From assembly GCA_027972325.1 (NCBI GenBank), contig JAPMOS010000055.1, forward strand, positions 62,001 through 126,000: a DNA stretch of 64,000 nucleotides, written 5' to 3'. Both the position numbers and the translations under genes were made by a program. The notes below the pieces were generated by a model that was not told where the DNA came from, searched no databases, and was given only the letters and a program-made list of their open reading frames with translations. Positions 10,144 through 19,503 of the stretch are shown one piece after another; the first letter of the stretch is position 1, and every line of letters begins with the position of its first letter. Source of the DNA: Paratrimastix pyriformis. Taxonomy: Eukaryota; Preaxostyla; Paratrimastigidae.

Positions 10144-11079
10144 TCAGGCCGATGTCTCACCCTGTCCACGAAGCTCACTGACTTGCGCAATGCTTGCGAG
10201 CTTGGCGATTATCGTCTCCTTGTTGATATTTGAGCCCTTGAAGCTCGTCAAGACGGTGTTCACGATCGACATCACATCAGAGGCGCCATTCAGCACACTC
10301 ATATCGATGTTCAGCGCGACATCCACAGTACGCCGCACGAGACCTTCCCTGTCGCCTCTGATCACAAACGCGTCAAACCAGTCGAAGAACTCATACACGA
10401 CGTTGCGATACTTGAGGTTCAGATCAAGCAAGCTGTAGATATCTTTCGACACCACCGTATCACGGAGCAGCGTGAACTTGAGCGATTCCATCTTCTCGCA
10501 TTGGAGCTTCGCGCCAAGGACGGCGACGTACTTGTCCCATTGCGCGGCAAACTGCGTCGTTGCGTTTCGGTACGATCGGTTGAAGCATGCGGTCTCATGA
10601 GAGTTGATATAGTCGCGCACCTTGTTGATCTGGCGCGTGAAGCCGCTGCCGTCCGACACCGACTGGAGTTGCCCTTCCGAAAGCGCCATTCCGTAGCAGC
10701 GCAGCTCCTCTACCATCTCACCGAGCTCGCGCTTTGTGTCCACGTCCTCACTCCAACGCAGCGTGTCGCCGTTCAGAAGGGGAAAGATGTATCGATCGAA
10801 CTTGAGTGAGCTACGCATGATCTTACTTGACGCGAGAAGCGGCACTTGACGCTGCCATGAAGCCTTGATGTTGCGCTTCACCTTGTCCGCGAACTCAATC
10901 TCCACGATCTCGTCTGTGGGTTCAACAGGAGGATTGGGAACGCCGGCCGGATCGACGGCAAGCGTGGGAGGGGGTGGCACGTTCACTGGTTCCATCACCG
11001 TCGCAGCAGCGGAACGCGCCTGAAGATCTGCTTGGAGTGCTTTGACTTGAGCAGAGATTGCTTGTGTTGATGCCGCCAT
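10144..11079 (-). CDS. Conserved uncharacterised protein shared by elements A and B
   Basis: 311 residues. It has a Pro/Ala-rich N-terminal 55 residues followed by a helical domain. The stretch with CYGMALSEGQLQSVSDGSG, VRDYINSHETACFNRSY and the final IAKLASIAQVSEL aligns by eye with the product of 52,956-53,795 in element B (YYGIELTSYQIQQLADSSG, IGSHDAKCFNRSY, LQQLGSITEVSKL). It is therefore one of the few genes common to both virus-like elements and is likely important, possibly for the virion. The start at 11,079 is preceded by the T-tract/CGAAATGG signature typical of A genes (ATTTTTTCCAAGTCGAAATG). No known domain recognised. Confidence 0.75.
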   Translation of the reverse strand: MAASTQAISAQVKALQADLQARSAAATVMEPVNVPPPPTLAVDPAGVPNPPVEPTDEIVEIEFADKVKRNIKASWQRQVPLLASSKIMRSSLKFDRYIFPLLNGDTLRWSEDVDTKRELGEMVEELRCYGMALSEGQLQSVSDGSGFTRQINKVRDYINSHETACFNRSYRNATTQFAAQWDKYVAVLGAKLQCEKMESLKFTLLRDTVVSKDIYSLLDLNLKYRNVVYEFFDWFDAFVIRGDREGLVRRTVDVALNIDMSVLNGASDVMSIVNTVLTSFKGSNINKETIIAKLASIAQVSELRGQGETSA

Positions 11080-11131
11080 TTCGACTTGGAAAAAATAGAC
11101 ACCTGCGAGAGCAACCGAAAAATGGCACGCT

Positions 11132-14100
11132 TTACTGCAGCTTCGACTTCACCAGCTCAAGCAGCGCCGCCATGCCGGAGCGCAGGTCATCAACTTGAGC
11201 TTGGAGTGAGACGATGGTGGCGTGCTGTTTCTGGATCTCGTTTAGCAGCATGAACGGCAACTTGTGATCGTAAAGGCCCTCCACTTCGCCCTCCTTCATA
11301 CGTACGAGATCGGGACACACGGTAACGGCTTCATCGGCAATCAAACCATAACACTTCGCGCCGGATGGGTCGCTCCTGTACCGGAAGTTAACCGGGCGCA
11401 GCCGATATAATGAGGACGTGTCTTCCATGTTGACGATATCGGTCTTGTACTTTGCAGCGGACGCAGGCAGGCCAATCTTCCCGTCGTTGTCGATGCGGAG
11501 GTCCAGGCCATCCGTATCCAGTGTTGTCTGGCGTGCGACCAGTGAGTAGAACTTGGTCTTGTTGAGCTTGATAACGTCGACGCCCTCAGCGCGTAAGAAG
11601 ATGCTGGGGTTGCTCGAGTTGGCTGCGTATATCGCGCCTGATACATCGGCAGAGATCACAACTACGTTCTGGTCGGACTGCATGGTGAGAGCATTCGTGT
11701 TCGCGACAGAAGCAGCTGCGCCGGAACCAATGCGCATCTCAGCCCCGTTGACGGTGAGAGTTCCGTTCACGTACGTGTTGCCGGTGAGTGCATTAACTGC
11801 GAACTGCGGCACTGCTGTCGTGCCAGACGTTCCGCTCGTCGACTCATAAACAAACCCTGCCGAGTCAGCGTTGTATGTGCTCAGATGGATTGCGGGGCCA
11901 GTCAAACCAATCTGGCTGCAACCGGGCGCATAGACGTTAGTGTTCAGTGCAGTAGCGCCAACAGCTGAGTAATACATCCCCCAGTTTGGATCTGTGCCGT
12001 TCATCACCAGCCGCAACGTGCTTCCAACAGGTCCAGTAACTTTATGGAAGCCACACGACCCGTCACCAGCGCGGAGGGCATAGGTATTTATCGCCGAGTT
12101 GATCGAAGCAGTGCGTGCGACGACAAGACCCGTTGAATCAGTACCCAGCAAGCTCGCGGAGGTCGTTCCACCAACGGTTAGCGACCCACCAATGATGTGA
12201 TTTCCACGGGAGTATGACGCGCCGGATGTGTTCACGGCAAAGTTAACGGCGCCGCTGTTATCCTCGACGATGAGACCCGTTCCGGCCGTTGAGGTGCCTG
12301 TCTTGAGACGTAAACAGTTGCCAGTGAGTGCGAGTGCAGTGCATGACGGCGGAGTGCCCACACCATCAAGACCAGATCCCGCAGTTGAGCCTCCCCAGTA
12401 CACACCACACGTTGTGTTCGAACCGCTCAGAAGCAACTTGAGGTTTCCCGCCGACGCAACTGAGGGAACAGTGAGAACACCACCGATCGTCGCTGCCCCG
12501 CTGGTTGAGAGTGTGGTGAAGGCGCTCGCGCCAGTCGCATCACGCAGCACGATGCTGGAGTTGGTTGCCGTCGCCGATCCTGTGGTCATGCTGAGTACTC
12601 CATCTGCGGCACGCGATACAAACCCTGTCGTGTAGCCGCCATACGTGAGCTTGAGTGCGCTGCTCATTGTGGTGTACGACTCGGACGCGATGGAGTTGAT
12701 CACGAGGGCGCGCGTCGCATCAGGCCTGAATATCCGGCCAATGCCACCGTTGATGCTGAACATGGAATCGCTGAGATCGTTCATCGTGAGGACTAGCTTC
12801 TCACGCGTCGGAGCACTCGGTGGACGGATCGGATAGGTCGAGGCCACTACGCTCGTCGCATTTTGAAGGATGACCCACATGAACGGCACGACGTGAAGCA
12901 TGGCGAGCGACCCAACGAACTGGATGCTTGCCGCCCGGTTATCAATGGAGATGGCCGCTTCGGGCGCGGAAGGGAACGTGTTCGGACTCAGTATATCAAC
13001 TACGATCGGACCTGCAGCACACGGCATCAACCCCAACAGATGGACGCTGTAGTTTGTGCTTTGCGCGCCTGAGCTCGTCCGCGCAATGATGCTGGTGCTA
13101 ATCTGCGGCACGCTCCAAACACCGCCGGTGAACGCAAAGTTGTGGATCTCGGTGACGTTAGTGGTTGCTGCCGACTTGATCGTGATGCCGCGGTACGAAA
13201 GTGTGTACGGCGAGAGCGCGAGTTGCGTTCCCGTTAGCGTGGCCGCAAAGTCGGGCGAGAGCGTCGTCCCTACTGCGTGATCTAGCGCGGTCATACAGAG
13301 AGGGCTCGTATCAACCGTTGTAAGGTAGTCGTTCGTCACGTAGCTCCGTGCCGCCGTGTGTAGGAAGGTGAGCAGCACAACGTTGCCCGTCCATATCGAA
13401 TCAGAATCATCACCCGTAATCGCGAGAGCCCCATCACCTCCAACTGTGAGATGCGTGGGAGTACCGAGTGTCGTGTCAGTGTTCAGTACGGCAGGAGTCC
13501 ACGCGAAACGCTTCCCGGCAACCCATCCTGTACCGCTCTCAACGGCGAGGTGATAAGACGCGTCGAATGCATAACCTGGCGTGTTGCCGAACGACTCGAA
13601 GCCGGTGCGATCGCGATTAGCCACAACAGTGATGGCGCCATTCGTGCTATAAACGTCTCCCGAAGCAAGCCCGCTGAGTCTCAGAGTTTGCGCAGTGAGG
13701 TTGCCTCCGCGCACTGTAACGCCGTTCAAGTTCAGGTCAGTAAGAGAAGGCGTTGCCGTTTCCACTGTAGCAGTCACGAGCTTTGTTGCATTCACCATCC
13801 CGTCACGCATCGTCACGCCATCCACGCTCACGCCATGATCGGCCGTACGTTCAGAAACCGTGTCGGCAACAAGCGATCCAGATGCATTGATCACCGCCGC
13901 GTTGATTGTACCGTTTGCCGTCCGCTTCACGACCGTGCTCGATGAGGCGGCTTCGTTGTACGTGATATCCGCCACCCATTTCCCCAAGACCGTGTCGTAA
14001 CGCATCAGCCGTTTATCAGTGGTGTCGTCTGCAGCGATTGAGACGTCAGTGAGTTGCCGCAGCTTGAGGTCCATTGTTGGTGCTTGTGAGAGCGCGACGT

Positions 14101-14278
14101 TGCCATGAAACACAACATCGCCCACAAAGTCCGACGCGCCCGTAACGGAAAGCGATGACGTGATAGCACCTGTTGGAAACTTGACCGGGTTGTTGCTACT
14201 GGTTGTGATTTGCGCTGTTGATGCTCCAGGACAGAGAACGAGCTGCGCAGCTTGAATACTAGTGCTTGAGTCAGCCAT
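11132..14278 (-). CDS. Large fibre/appendage protein with S74 chaperone tail (A1)
   Basis: 1,048 residues. The long body is rich in Thr, Ser, Gly and Ala, with repeated beta-strand-like segments (for example LTVGG and LRLSG repeats), as in trimeric fibres. The last ~110 residues have the intramolecular chaperone of endosialidase (peptidase S74) pattern: AKYKTDIVNMEDTSSLYRLRP, then YGLIADE, then KLPFMLLNEI and a terminal coiled coil. In phages this domain assists trimer folding and cuts itself off. The expected role is a host-attachment fibre. It is preceded by the T-tract/CGCTAAATGG start signature. A2 carries a broken partial copy, and element B an independent S74 fibre. Confidence 0.85.
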   Translation of the reverse strand: MADSSTSIQAAQLVLCPGASTAQITTSSNNPVKFPTGAITSSLSVTGASDFVGDVVFHGNVALSQAPTMDLKLRQLTDVSIAADDTTDKRLMRYDTVLGKWVADITYNEAASSSTVVKRTANGTINAAVINASGSLVADTVSERTADHGVSVDGVTMRDGMVNATKLVTATVETATPSLTDLNLNGVTVRGGNLTAQTLRLSGLASGDVYSTNGAITVVANRDRTGFESFGNTPGYAFDASYHLAVESGTGWVAGKRFAWTPAVLNTDTTLGTPTHLTVGGDGALAITGDDSDSIWTGNVVLLTFLHTAARSYVTNDYLTTVDTSPLCMTALDHAVGTTLSPDFAATLTGTQLALSPYTLSYRGITIKSAATTNVTEIHNFAFTGGVWSVPQISTSIIARTSSGAQSTNYSVHLLGLMPCAAGPIVVDILSPNTFPSAPEAAISIDNRAASIQFVGSLAMLHVVPFMWVILQNATSVVASTYPIRPPSAPTREKLVLTMNDLSDSMFSINGGIGRIFRPDATRALVINSIASESYTTMSSALKLTYGGYTTGFVSRAADGVLSMTTGSATATNSSIVLRDATGASAFTTLSTSGAATIGGVLTVPSVASAGNLKLLLSGSNTTCGVYWGGSTAGSGLDGVGTPPSCTALALTGNCLRLKTGTSTAGTGLIVEDNSGAVNFAVNTSGASYSRGNHIIGGSLTVGGTTSASLLGTDSTGLVVARTASINSAINTYALRAGDGSCGFHKVTGPVGSTLRLVMNGTDPNWGMYYSAVGATALNTNVYAPGCSQIGLTGPAIHLSTYNADSAGFVYESTSGTSGTTAVPQFAVNALTGNTYVNGTLTVNGAEMRIGSGAAASVANTNALTMQSDQNVVVISADVSGAIYAANSSNPSIFLRAEGVDVIKLNKTKFYSLVARQTTLDTDGLDLRIDNDGKIGLPASAAKYKTDIVNMEDTSSLYRLRPVNFRYRSDPSGAKCYGLIADEAVTVCPDLVRMKEGEVEGLYDHKLPFMLLNEIQKQHATIVSLQAQVDDLRSGMAALLELVKSKLQ

Positions 14279-14322
14279 TTAGCGATGACAAAAAAATAGG
14301 TGGCTTCGCGACACTGTGCCGT

Positions 14323-15582
14323 TTACGCGATCATCAGCAAGCCGAGTACGGTGGCGACTGAAGCGATGAGAGTCGTGTTGGGAGTGTGTTCTGGCGCAGG
14401 CGGTTCAACGACAGGTTTGATAACAGGTACGGGAGCGGGGGCCGGAGTGGGCTCGTTCGAGATGCGGCGCAACGCTTCGTAATGGTACGTGTTTTCGGTT
14501 GTGAGTTGCGAGTTAATCAACTGGTCAAACTGCGTCTTGCGCGTTTCGAATGCCTTCACACTCTCAGTCAGCTGCGCGCTATCGTACTCGATGCTCTCAT
14601 GTAGATGCAACATAATACGCTCCAGGTCACGCTGCGATGCCTCCGTCTCCGATATGAACTTGATCTCGCGGCCATACTCGGGAAGCGTCATGCGGTAGCG
14701 CTTTTCAACAGAACCCAAATCGGACAGCAGCGAGTAGGTTGCCTTCATCTGACGCAGCTCCGCCGTCCGTTGAGCAATCGTCTTTGCCTCAGCCTGCAGC
14801 GACATGCGATGATCATTCTGCACTTCCGCAATGTGACGTAGCGCCGTGTAGTATCGCGCCGTCTCACTGGCCACTGCACGCTCTTGTGCCGTCATAGAGG
14901 CGAGCGTCTGAACTTGGAACATGGAGTCGCTGGCGTTGATGAGCTGCATCGCGCCTATACTCACCGACCCGTTTCCGACAATGCTCACATCGATCGTTTG
15001 CGTGTTGAAGAAGACGTTGCCGAAGCTGATGGGTTCCGGCTTGACGGGAGGCGATTGATGAGCGGCCAGCTCGCTGTAGAAGCGTACGATAGCGGCGTTG
15101 TTGGGGTACTGATAAAACGTCATGAACCATGCATTGACGTCCACCGTGGTCCAGAAACGTGAGCCGATACGGGAAGGCTGCGTGCCGTACATCAGGAACT
15201 CCAACTCATTGTAGCGGTTGTAACGCTCAAGCGTGCGATCCGCACCCTTCGGCACTTCGACTGCCTTGTTACGACTGAACGCGTACTGAAAGCTCTCAAT
15301 TCCTTCGTTGAGATGGGCCTCGTTGGCCGACCACTGGGCTTGCGCCTCGCGATACTCAGCCATCGCCCTGGTGTATTCACGAAACGACGTCTCCATCATC
15401 GCGAGAACGGCGACAGCCTCTGGATTCGTCATGGAGTCGCGCTTCCCTGTTGCGAGTTGACGATATAAGTTGAGTGAGATGCGGTGACCAAGCTTCTCTT
15501 CAGCGGTCATCCAATCCCAGCCATGATCGCGTATCTGTTTGCTCCACTCTTCGTTGTAGTCTTCGGCGATAGGCCTGTCCAT
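14323..15582 (-). CDS. Coiled-coil protein with C-terminal membrane anchor (A1)
   Basis: 419 residues. Long charged helical stretches (for example residues ~230-370, with KTIAQRTAELRQMKATY and SESVKAFETRK-like heptads) suggest coiled coil. A Pro/Ala/Val linker follows, then a C-terminal hydrophobic segment (TTLIASVATVLGLLMIA) that would anchor the protein by its tail. No named family. It lies between the fibre and C2H2 genes, which suggests a virion or membrane role. The start fits the GCTGCCGAAATGG signature. An open copy with a few substitutions is present in A2 (34,485-35,744). Confidence 0.75.
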   Translation of the reverse strand: MDRPIAEDYNEEWSKQIRDHGWDWMTAEEKLGHRISLNLYRQLATGKRDSMTNPEAVAVLAMMETSFREYTRAMAEYREAQAQWSANEAHLNEGIESFQYAFSRNKAVEVPKGADRTLERYNRYNELEFLMYGTQPSRIGSRFWTTVDVNAWFMTFYQYPNNAAIVRFYSELAAHQSPPVKPEPISFGNVFFNTQTIDVSIVGNGSVSIGAMQLINASDSMFQVQTLASMTAQERAVASETARYYTALRHIAEVQNDHRMSLQAEAKTIAQRTAELRQMKATYSLLSDLGSVEKRYRMTLPEYGREIKFISETEASQRDLERIMLHLHESIEYDSAQLTESVKAFETRKTQFDQLINSQLTTENTYHYEALRRISNEPTPAPAPVPVIKPVVEPPAPEHTPNTTLIASVATVLGLLMIA

Positions 15583-15621
15583 TTCGGCAGCATAAAAAAC
15601 GTGTACAGCGACGGAGCAGGT

Positions 15622-16629
15622 TTAATGGTGCACGAACGGTACTTTGGCAAACGGATCTGACGCGTCGGTAGATGATGACGGCGCGGATGACGAAGGCGAT
15701 GTCGCCTGGGAGGAGTTCGTCGAAGGGGCTTTTTTAAGCGGGTCGAGTGGAGTCGACTGCATCACTCCTGAGACGACGGAGGCCACGGTCACGGCAAGGA
15801 GTCGTGTCGCGGGTGTGAGATTCGAAGCAAACTCAGGGTTCTCGCGCATCCAGTCCTTGATAGCTTCGGAAATGGCCGGACGATTCGCTTCCAGCTGACC
15901 ATGCACAGGAGTGGTGTCGCGCTTCATGTATCGACCTCCAGCGATCACCAATCCACTCACGCCCGCAATGTACGTATCGGTCATGACGTCCGAGTGCGTG
16001 AGGGCGTCAACAAGCTTCTGATCAACCTTCCCGCGCAACTGCGAGTGATACGCCTCAAGTTCCACATCCGTCATGCCGCGCAAGTCGGCTTCCTGTACCT
16101 CTTTGATGCCCAACCGCTTCGCCAAGCCAGCTACGAGATGCTCCTTTTCAGCACGCTCGCGCATCGACGAAATGGCTTGCGGGTGCTTCGTACCGAGCGA
16201 GTCGGGCGTCACGGTTTCCTGTGCGTACTTCTTCGCCTCGATCTTTTCCTCCAGCGGAATCGACGGCAACGGAGGAGGCGCGTCAAGCGGGGCTGAGCGA
16301 GTGGATGCCTTCCGCTTCGTAGGTTCATCGTCGATCTCGTCAGGATGCGTCATCTCAAATGCTGCATCAGCGCGGACCTGCTCAAAGAATTCATCATCGC
16401 CGCCGTCACCACCGTCACCACCCATACTCACGTCATCAACTGATTCTGGCACGTCAGCGGGCGCGGGCTCGGCAGGTTTCGTCTGTTCCGTCGGAGTTGG
16501 ATTTGCAGCTTCGCCACCTTCGGAATGCTTCTCGTTCACGTGCCGCTTGAGGCTTTTTGCGGTCTTGTATGTCTTATCGCACTTGGCGCAGGCGAACTCC
16601 ATTTCGGTGTGGCAACAAACACCACACAT
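15622..16629 (-). CDS. C2H2 zinc-finger protein (A1)
   Basis: 335 residues. A classical C2H2 finger lies near the N-terminus (CAKCDKTYKTAKSLKRHV followed by NEKH). Next come an acidic, Pro-rich linker with a Gly/Asp run and a helical domain that includes LVAGLAKRLGIKEVQ and ATRLLAVTVASVVSG. The C-terminus is Ser/Ala/Pro-rich. The frame starts at MCGVCCH (16,629); an ATG 27 bases downstream (MEFACAKC) follows CACACCGAA and is an alternative start. It is divergent from the ATPase gene across a ~40-bp shared promoter. DNA binding is likely; its role is unknown. Confidence 0.7.
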   Translation of the reverse strand: MCGVCCHTEMEFACAKCDKTYKTAKSLKRHVNEKHSEGGEAANPTPTEQTKPAEPAPADVPESVDDVSMGGDGGDGGDDEFFEQVRADAAFEMTHPDEIDDEPTKRKASTRSAPLDAPPPLPSIPLEEKIEAKKYAQETVTPDSLGTKHPQAISSMRERAEKEHLVAGLAKRLGIKEVQEADLRGMTDVELEAYHSQLRGKVDQKLVDALTHSDVMTDTYIAGVSGLVIAGGRYMKRDTTPVHGQLEANRPAISEAIKDWMRENPEFASNLTPATRLLAVTVASVVSGVMQSTPLDPLKKAPSTNSSQATSPSSSAPSSSTDASDPFAKVPFVHH

Positions 16630-16670
16630 CTCAGCAGCCGGGAAAAGTGCGGTTTATTTGCAAGTCCTAA

Positions 16671-17603
16671 ATGGACAGACTAACACCACGGCAAGCCCAG
16701 GATGACGCTGAGTTTCGATCTCGGCTCACCGAATTCGATCTCGGCACGTTTACACGCGAACCGTTCACATGCATCATCTACGGCACGCCACGCAGCGGTA
16801 AGAGTTACTTACTACGCTGGTTGTTAGGCGAGATCTCCCAGCTGTACGACATTGTCTACGTGTTCAGCATCTCAAGCGACGCCATCGGCTATTACAGCGA
16901 GGTGGGAATCGATGAGGCGCATGTCCTTCCTGGTTTCGACGATCCCAAATCGCGACGCGTCCTGGAACACATGATCAGCCGCGCAAACCAAGTTGTCGCA
17001 CGGTACAACAAGCAGGGCTTCCGCGTGCCCGCCAGCAAGATCCTTCCACGTACGCTCATCATCTGTGACGATATCATATCGCCCGGCGGTGAACAGCGCA
17101 ACAATGGCGTGCTCAATTCACTCGTGACCAATTACCGGCATCTCAACATGAGTTTGATCATGACCACGCAGTACGTCAACTCGGTCAGCAAAGTGATGCG
17201 TGAAACGGTCGATCACCACATTCTGTTCAAGCATGAATCCAAAACAGCACTGGATTATTTCGCATGCAGTTGCTTCGCGTGGGCTCACTGGAAGCCGAGC
17301 GTGCAGTACATCATCAGCACATACACGGGAGACCATCGGTGCATCATCGTCAACAAGCGCAGTGAGACGACATCATACACAATCTTCAAAGCGCCACCAA
17401 AAAATCAGTCCATTCCTCTAGTTCAAACCGAGCTTATTGACGATCGTGGGAGCCATGAACGCGAGTCCGCCAGCCATGATACCGGCGATGAAGAGATCAG
17501 TGGAATTGGAACCGCGGCCGAGGATGAAGCGATTTGCAGTCCAGACGAGTCCGGCTGTGCCGACGCCTATGACTGCTGGAGTAGTGATATCGTTGTGAGT
17601 TGA
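16671..17603 (+). CDS. A32-like (FtsK/HerA) genome-packaging ATPase (A1)
   Basis: 310 residues. Walker A GTPRSGKS is at residues 38-45 and Walker B LIICDDI at 129-135. A following TTQYVNSVSKVMRETVDHH region resembles the sensor segment of poxvirus A32-type packaging ATPases. It should drive DNA into capsids. The last ~60 residues are acidic, unlike other family members, and lie entirely antisense to the small membrane-protein gene 17,418-17,609. The functional ATPase may therefore effectively end near KAPPKNQ, with the tail tolerated. A2 has a broken copy. Confidence 0.9.
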   Translation: MDRLTPRQAQDDAEFRSRLTEFDLGTFTREPFTCIIYGTPRSGKSYLLRWLLGEISQLYDIVYVFSISSDAIGYYSEVGIDEAHVLPGFDDPKSRRVLEHMISRANQVVARYNKQGFRVPASKILPRTLIICDDIISPGGEQRNNGVLNSLVTNYRHLNMSLIMTTQYVNSVSKVMRETVDHHILFKHESKTALDYFACSCFAWAHWKPSVQYIISTYTGDHRCIIVNKRSETTSYTIFKAPPKNQSIPLVQTELIDDRGSHERESASHDTGDEEISGIGTAAEDEAICSPDESGCADAYDCWSSDIVVS

Positions 17604-17609
17604 CGACAT
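17418..17609 (-). CDS. Small two-segment membrane protein, antisense to the ATPase 3' end (A1)
   Basis: 63 residues with two hydrophobic segments (AVIGVGTAGLVW and LFIAGIMAGGLAFMAPTI). It is preceded by a T-tract (ACTTTTTCCG) about 20 bases before the ATG, as for other A genes. It lies wholly on the opposite strand of the ATPase C-terminal codons. The frame is kept in A2 (32,888-33,079). It is probably a small virion membrane protein; family unknown. Confidence 0.65.
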   Translation of the reverse strand: MSSTHNDITTPAVIGVGTAGLVWTANRFILGRGSNSTDLFIAGIMAGGLAFMAPTIVNKLGLN

Positions 17610-18411
17610 GATTGGTTTAAGCGCACGGAAAAAGTTTGCTCCTCGTCAGACGGCAAAAAGCGCCAAGTTTACAACACATAGATAGTGAACGACCGTCCTT
17701 CATAGTTCGCACCGAAAATATCGAACAGGCTCGCATCGTGTCCGTTCTGATCGCGCACGCCAATCCTGTAGACCGAGGTTGGGCCGTTTCCAAAAGCTCC
17801 ATCACTGCGGACGACAGCATATGTCTTGCCGTTGTAGATGAACTTGGCGATAAAAGCACGTGCGGCAAGCTTTGAGATGAAGGCAGCCGCATCGCCGGAC
17901 TCGCGGTAGAAGTAGAACTGTTGCTTCATGTCGTTATACGCAGTGACTTTGAGATTGAACGGAGTGCCGAGCGACATCGAACCGCCTCCAGGGCTCGCTC
18001 CGCCTCCAGAAACCGGCATTGGAATATGCGTGCGAAGGTAGCGATCGATGAGAAGATACGACGAACCGGCAGCCACGCCCGTCCAGTTGTTGTTGTGATA
18101 CTATTTCGACTGCCAGTAACTGCGCGCAAAACACAGAAAACTGAAACAGAAGAAAATCCGTTCATCCGGTCGAAACCGGCGGGTAACATGCCGACCTACA
18201 CCCCCTCAGGGGTAGGCGCACAGACGGCATGGCGGGAAAGAGAGAGACTGGAATGTCGCCAGGAAACAGAATCGTTCAAACACTTGACAGCAAACAGAAG
18301 GAACATCAAAAGAAAGAACGGGGCAAGGGGGGGGGACAAAAGGATCCAACACTGAGACACGGGACACGAGGAACAATGAAAGGGGGCGAAGGAAGCAAAA
18401 GACAAGAACAG

Positions 18412-19503
18412 TTAGAACGAAAAATATTCCCGAACCCAGCCTGAGGGGGGGGCGGAACCCATCCACCATGACCTACCACCTCGGTAGGACAGGCGCACGG
18501 GCCCCTGAATCCACCACCCCCACACACGTTGCTCCCTTCCCAAAGGCCCACGGTTGGCAACAGGCGAGAGGTCGGAGAGGCTAATCTTCGGAGGCACGGC
18601 AGAAGCGGCATGGTCGGGCGTCGAGGTAGCACGAGCGGGCGCAGCAGGCACAGCAGACAAAGGGGACACACCAGCAGCAACAGAGGCAGCAACAGGGGCA
18701 ACAACAGGGGCAGCAACAGGGGCAGCAACAGGGGCAGCAACAGGTGCAGGTGCAGGTGCAGGTGCAGGTGCAGGTGCAGGTGCAGGTGCAGGTGCAGGTG
18801 CAGGTGCAGGTGCAGGTGCAGGCGCAAAAGCCGGAGCATGAGATGAAGTCGGAGCCGGAACAGGTGCCGGCTTGGCGAATGGGTTCGCCACGGTGAGAGG
18901 TGCTCTTGGGGCAGCGGAAGAGGCAAATGGATTGCTCGAAGAAGGGGAACGGGCTCTCTCCTTCTTCCCCGCTGGACGATCGCCATCGATGATCGGGTGG
19001 CGAGTTCCACCTCCACCTCCAAGTTGCTTTGGACCACGGTATGTAGTCTCCCCAACAGATAGGAGGACTCGTTCTGGCGGTGTGCGGTGTTTGTCCACAG
19101 ACGAGCCGCGCGATGATTCTTGTGGCACGTGGCAGTCGAAAGTTCGCACATTCGATTGCTGGAACAATAAAGCCCCAAGAAGTTGGAAAATAAACTGGCT
19201 GATCGCTTCAGGCTGCTTCTTCGGATTGTCCTCCAGCAGCATGTGCACCGTGCGTTCGATGATCTCATAGCGTGGAGCACGGTGCTCATTGACGACCAAT
19301 GAACTGAAGAGCTTCATAAGCTCCAAACGCATCCAAGGAGAGAGCTTGTCCAATGGAGCTGAAGAGGGGGACCACAGATGCCGACCCAACTCATCTTGAA
19401 GATACTCTACCATAGGGTCGTCACGACTTTGGATCTCGGCGTGATCCATAATAAAGTTGGAATCGTCCTTACTGAGCTCGTCATGCTCAGTGGCGATCTC
19501 CAT
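18412..19503 (-). CDS. Open reading frame carried by the 1.48-kb insertion
   Basis: 363 residues. The first ~130 are helical and charged (DDPMVEYLQDELGRHLW, SPWMRLELMKLFSSLV, AISQFIFQLLGALLFQQ), somewhat like the dimerising C-terminal part of BESS/MADF-type DNA-binding proteins, though I cannot confirm this. The second half is low-complexity Pro/Ala/Ser, including a long PA repeat coded by the hexanucleotide array at 18,739-18,822. There is no reverse transcriptase or transposase motif. It could be a host gene moved by retrotransposition or the single ORF of a non-autonomous element. Confidence 0.55.
   Translation of the reverse strand: MEIATEHDELSKDDSNFIMDHAEIQSRDDPMVEYLQDELGRHLWSPSSAPLDKLSPWMRLELMKLFSSLVVNEHRAPRYEIIERTVHMLLEDNPKKQPEAISQFIFQLLGALLFQQSNVRTFDCHVPQESSRGSSVDKHRTPPERVLLSVGETTYRGPKQLGGGGGTRHPIIDGDRPAGKKERARSPSSSNPFASSAAPRAPLTVANPFAKPAPVPAPTSSHAPAFAPAPAPAPAPAPAPAPAPAPAPAPAPAPVAAPVAAPVAAPVVAPVAASVAAGVSPLSAVPAAPARATSTPDHAASAVPPKISLSDLSPVANRGPLGREQRVWGWWIQGPVRLSYRGGRSWWMGSAPPSGWVREYFSF
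18739..18822 (+). repeat. (GCAGGT)n hexanucleotide array inside the insertion
   Basis: About 14 tandem GCAGGT units, preceded by imperfect GCAACAGGG units. It encodes the Pro-Ala repeat of the 363-residue protein on the minus strand and is expected to vary in length. Confidence 0.9.

Noticed and set aside
18306-19289. Leu/His-repeat frame on the minus strand in the 1.48-kb insertion
   Set aside because: It is another frame of the GCAGGT array and overlaps the better 363-codon frame.
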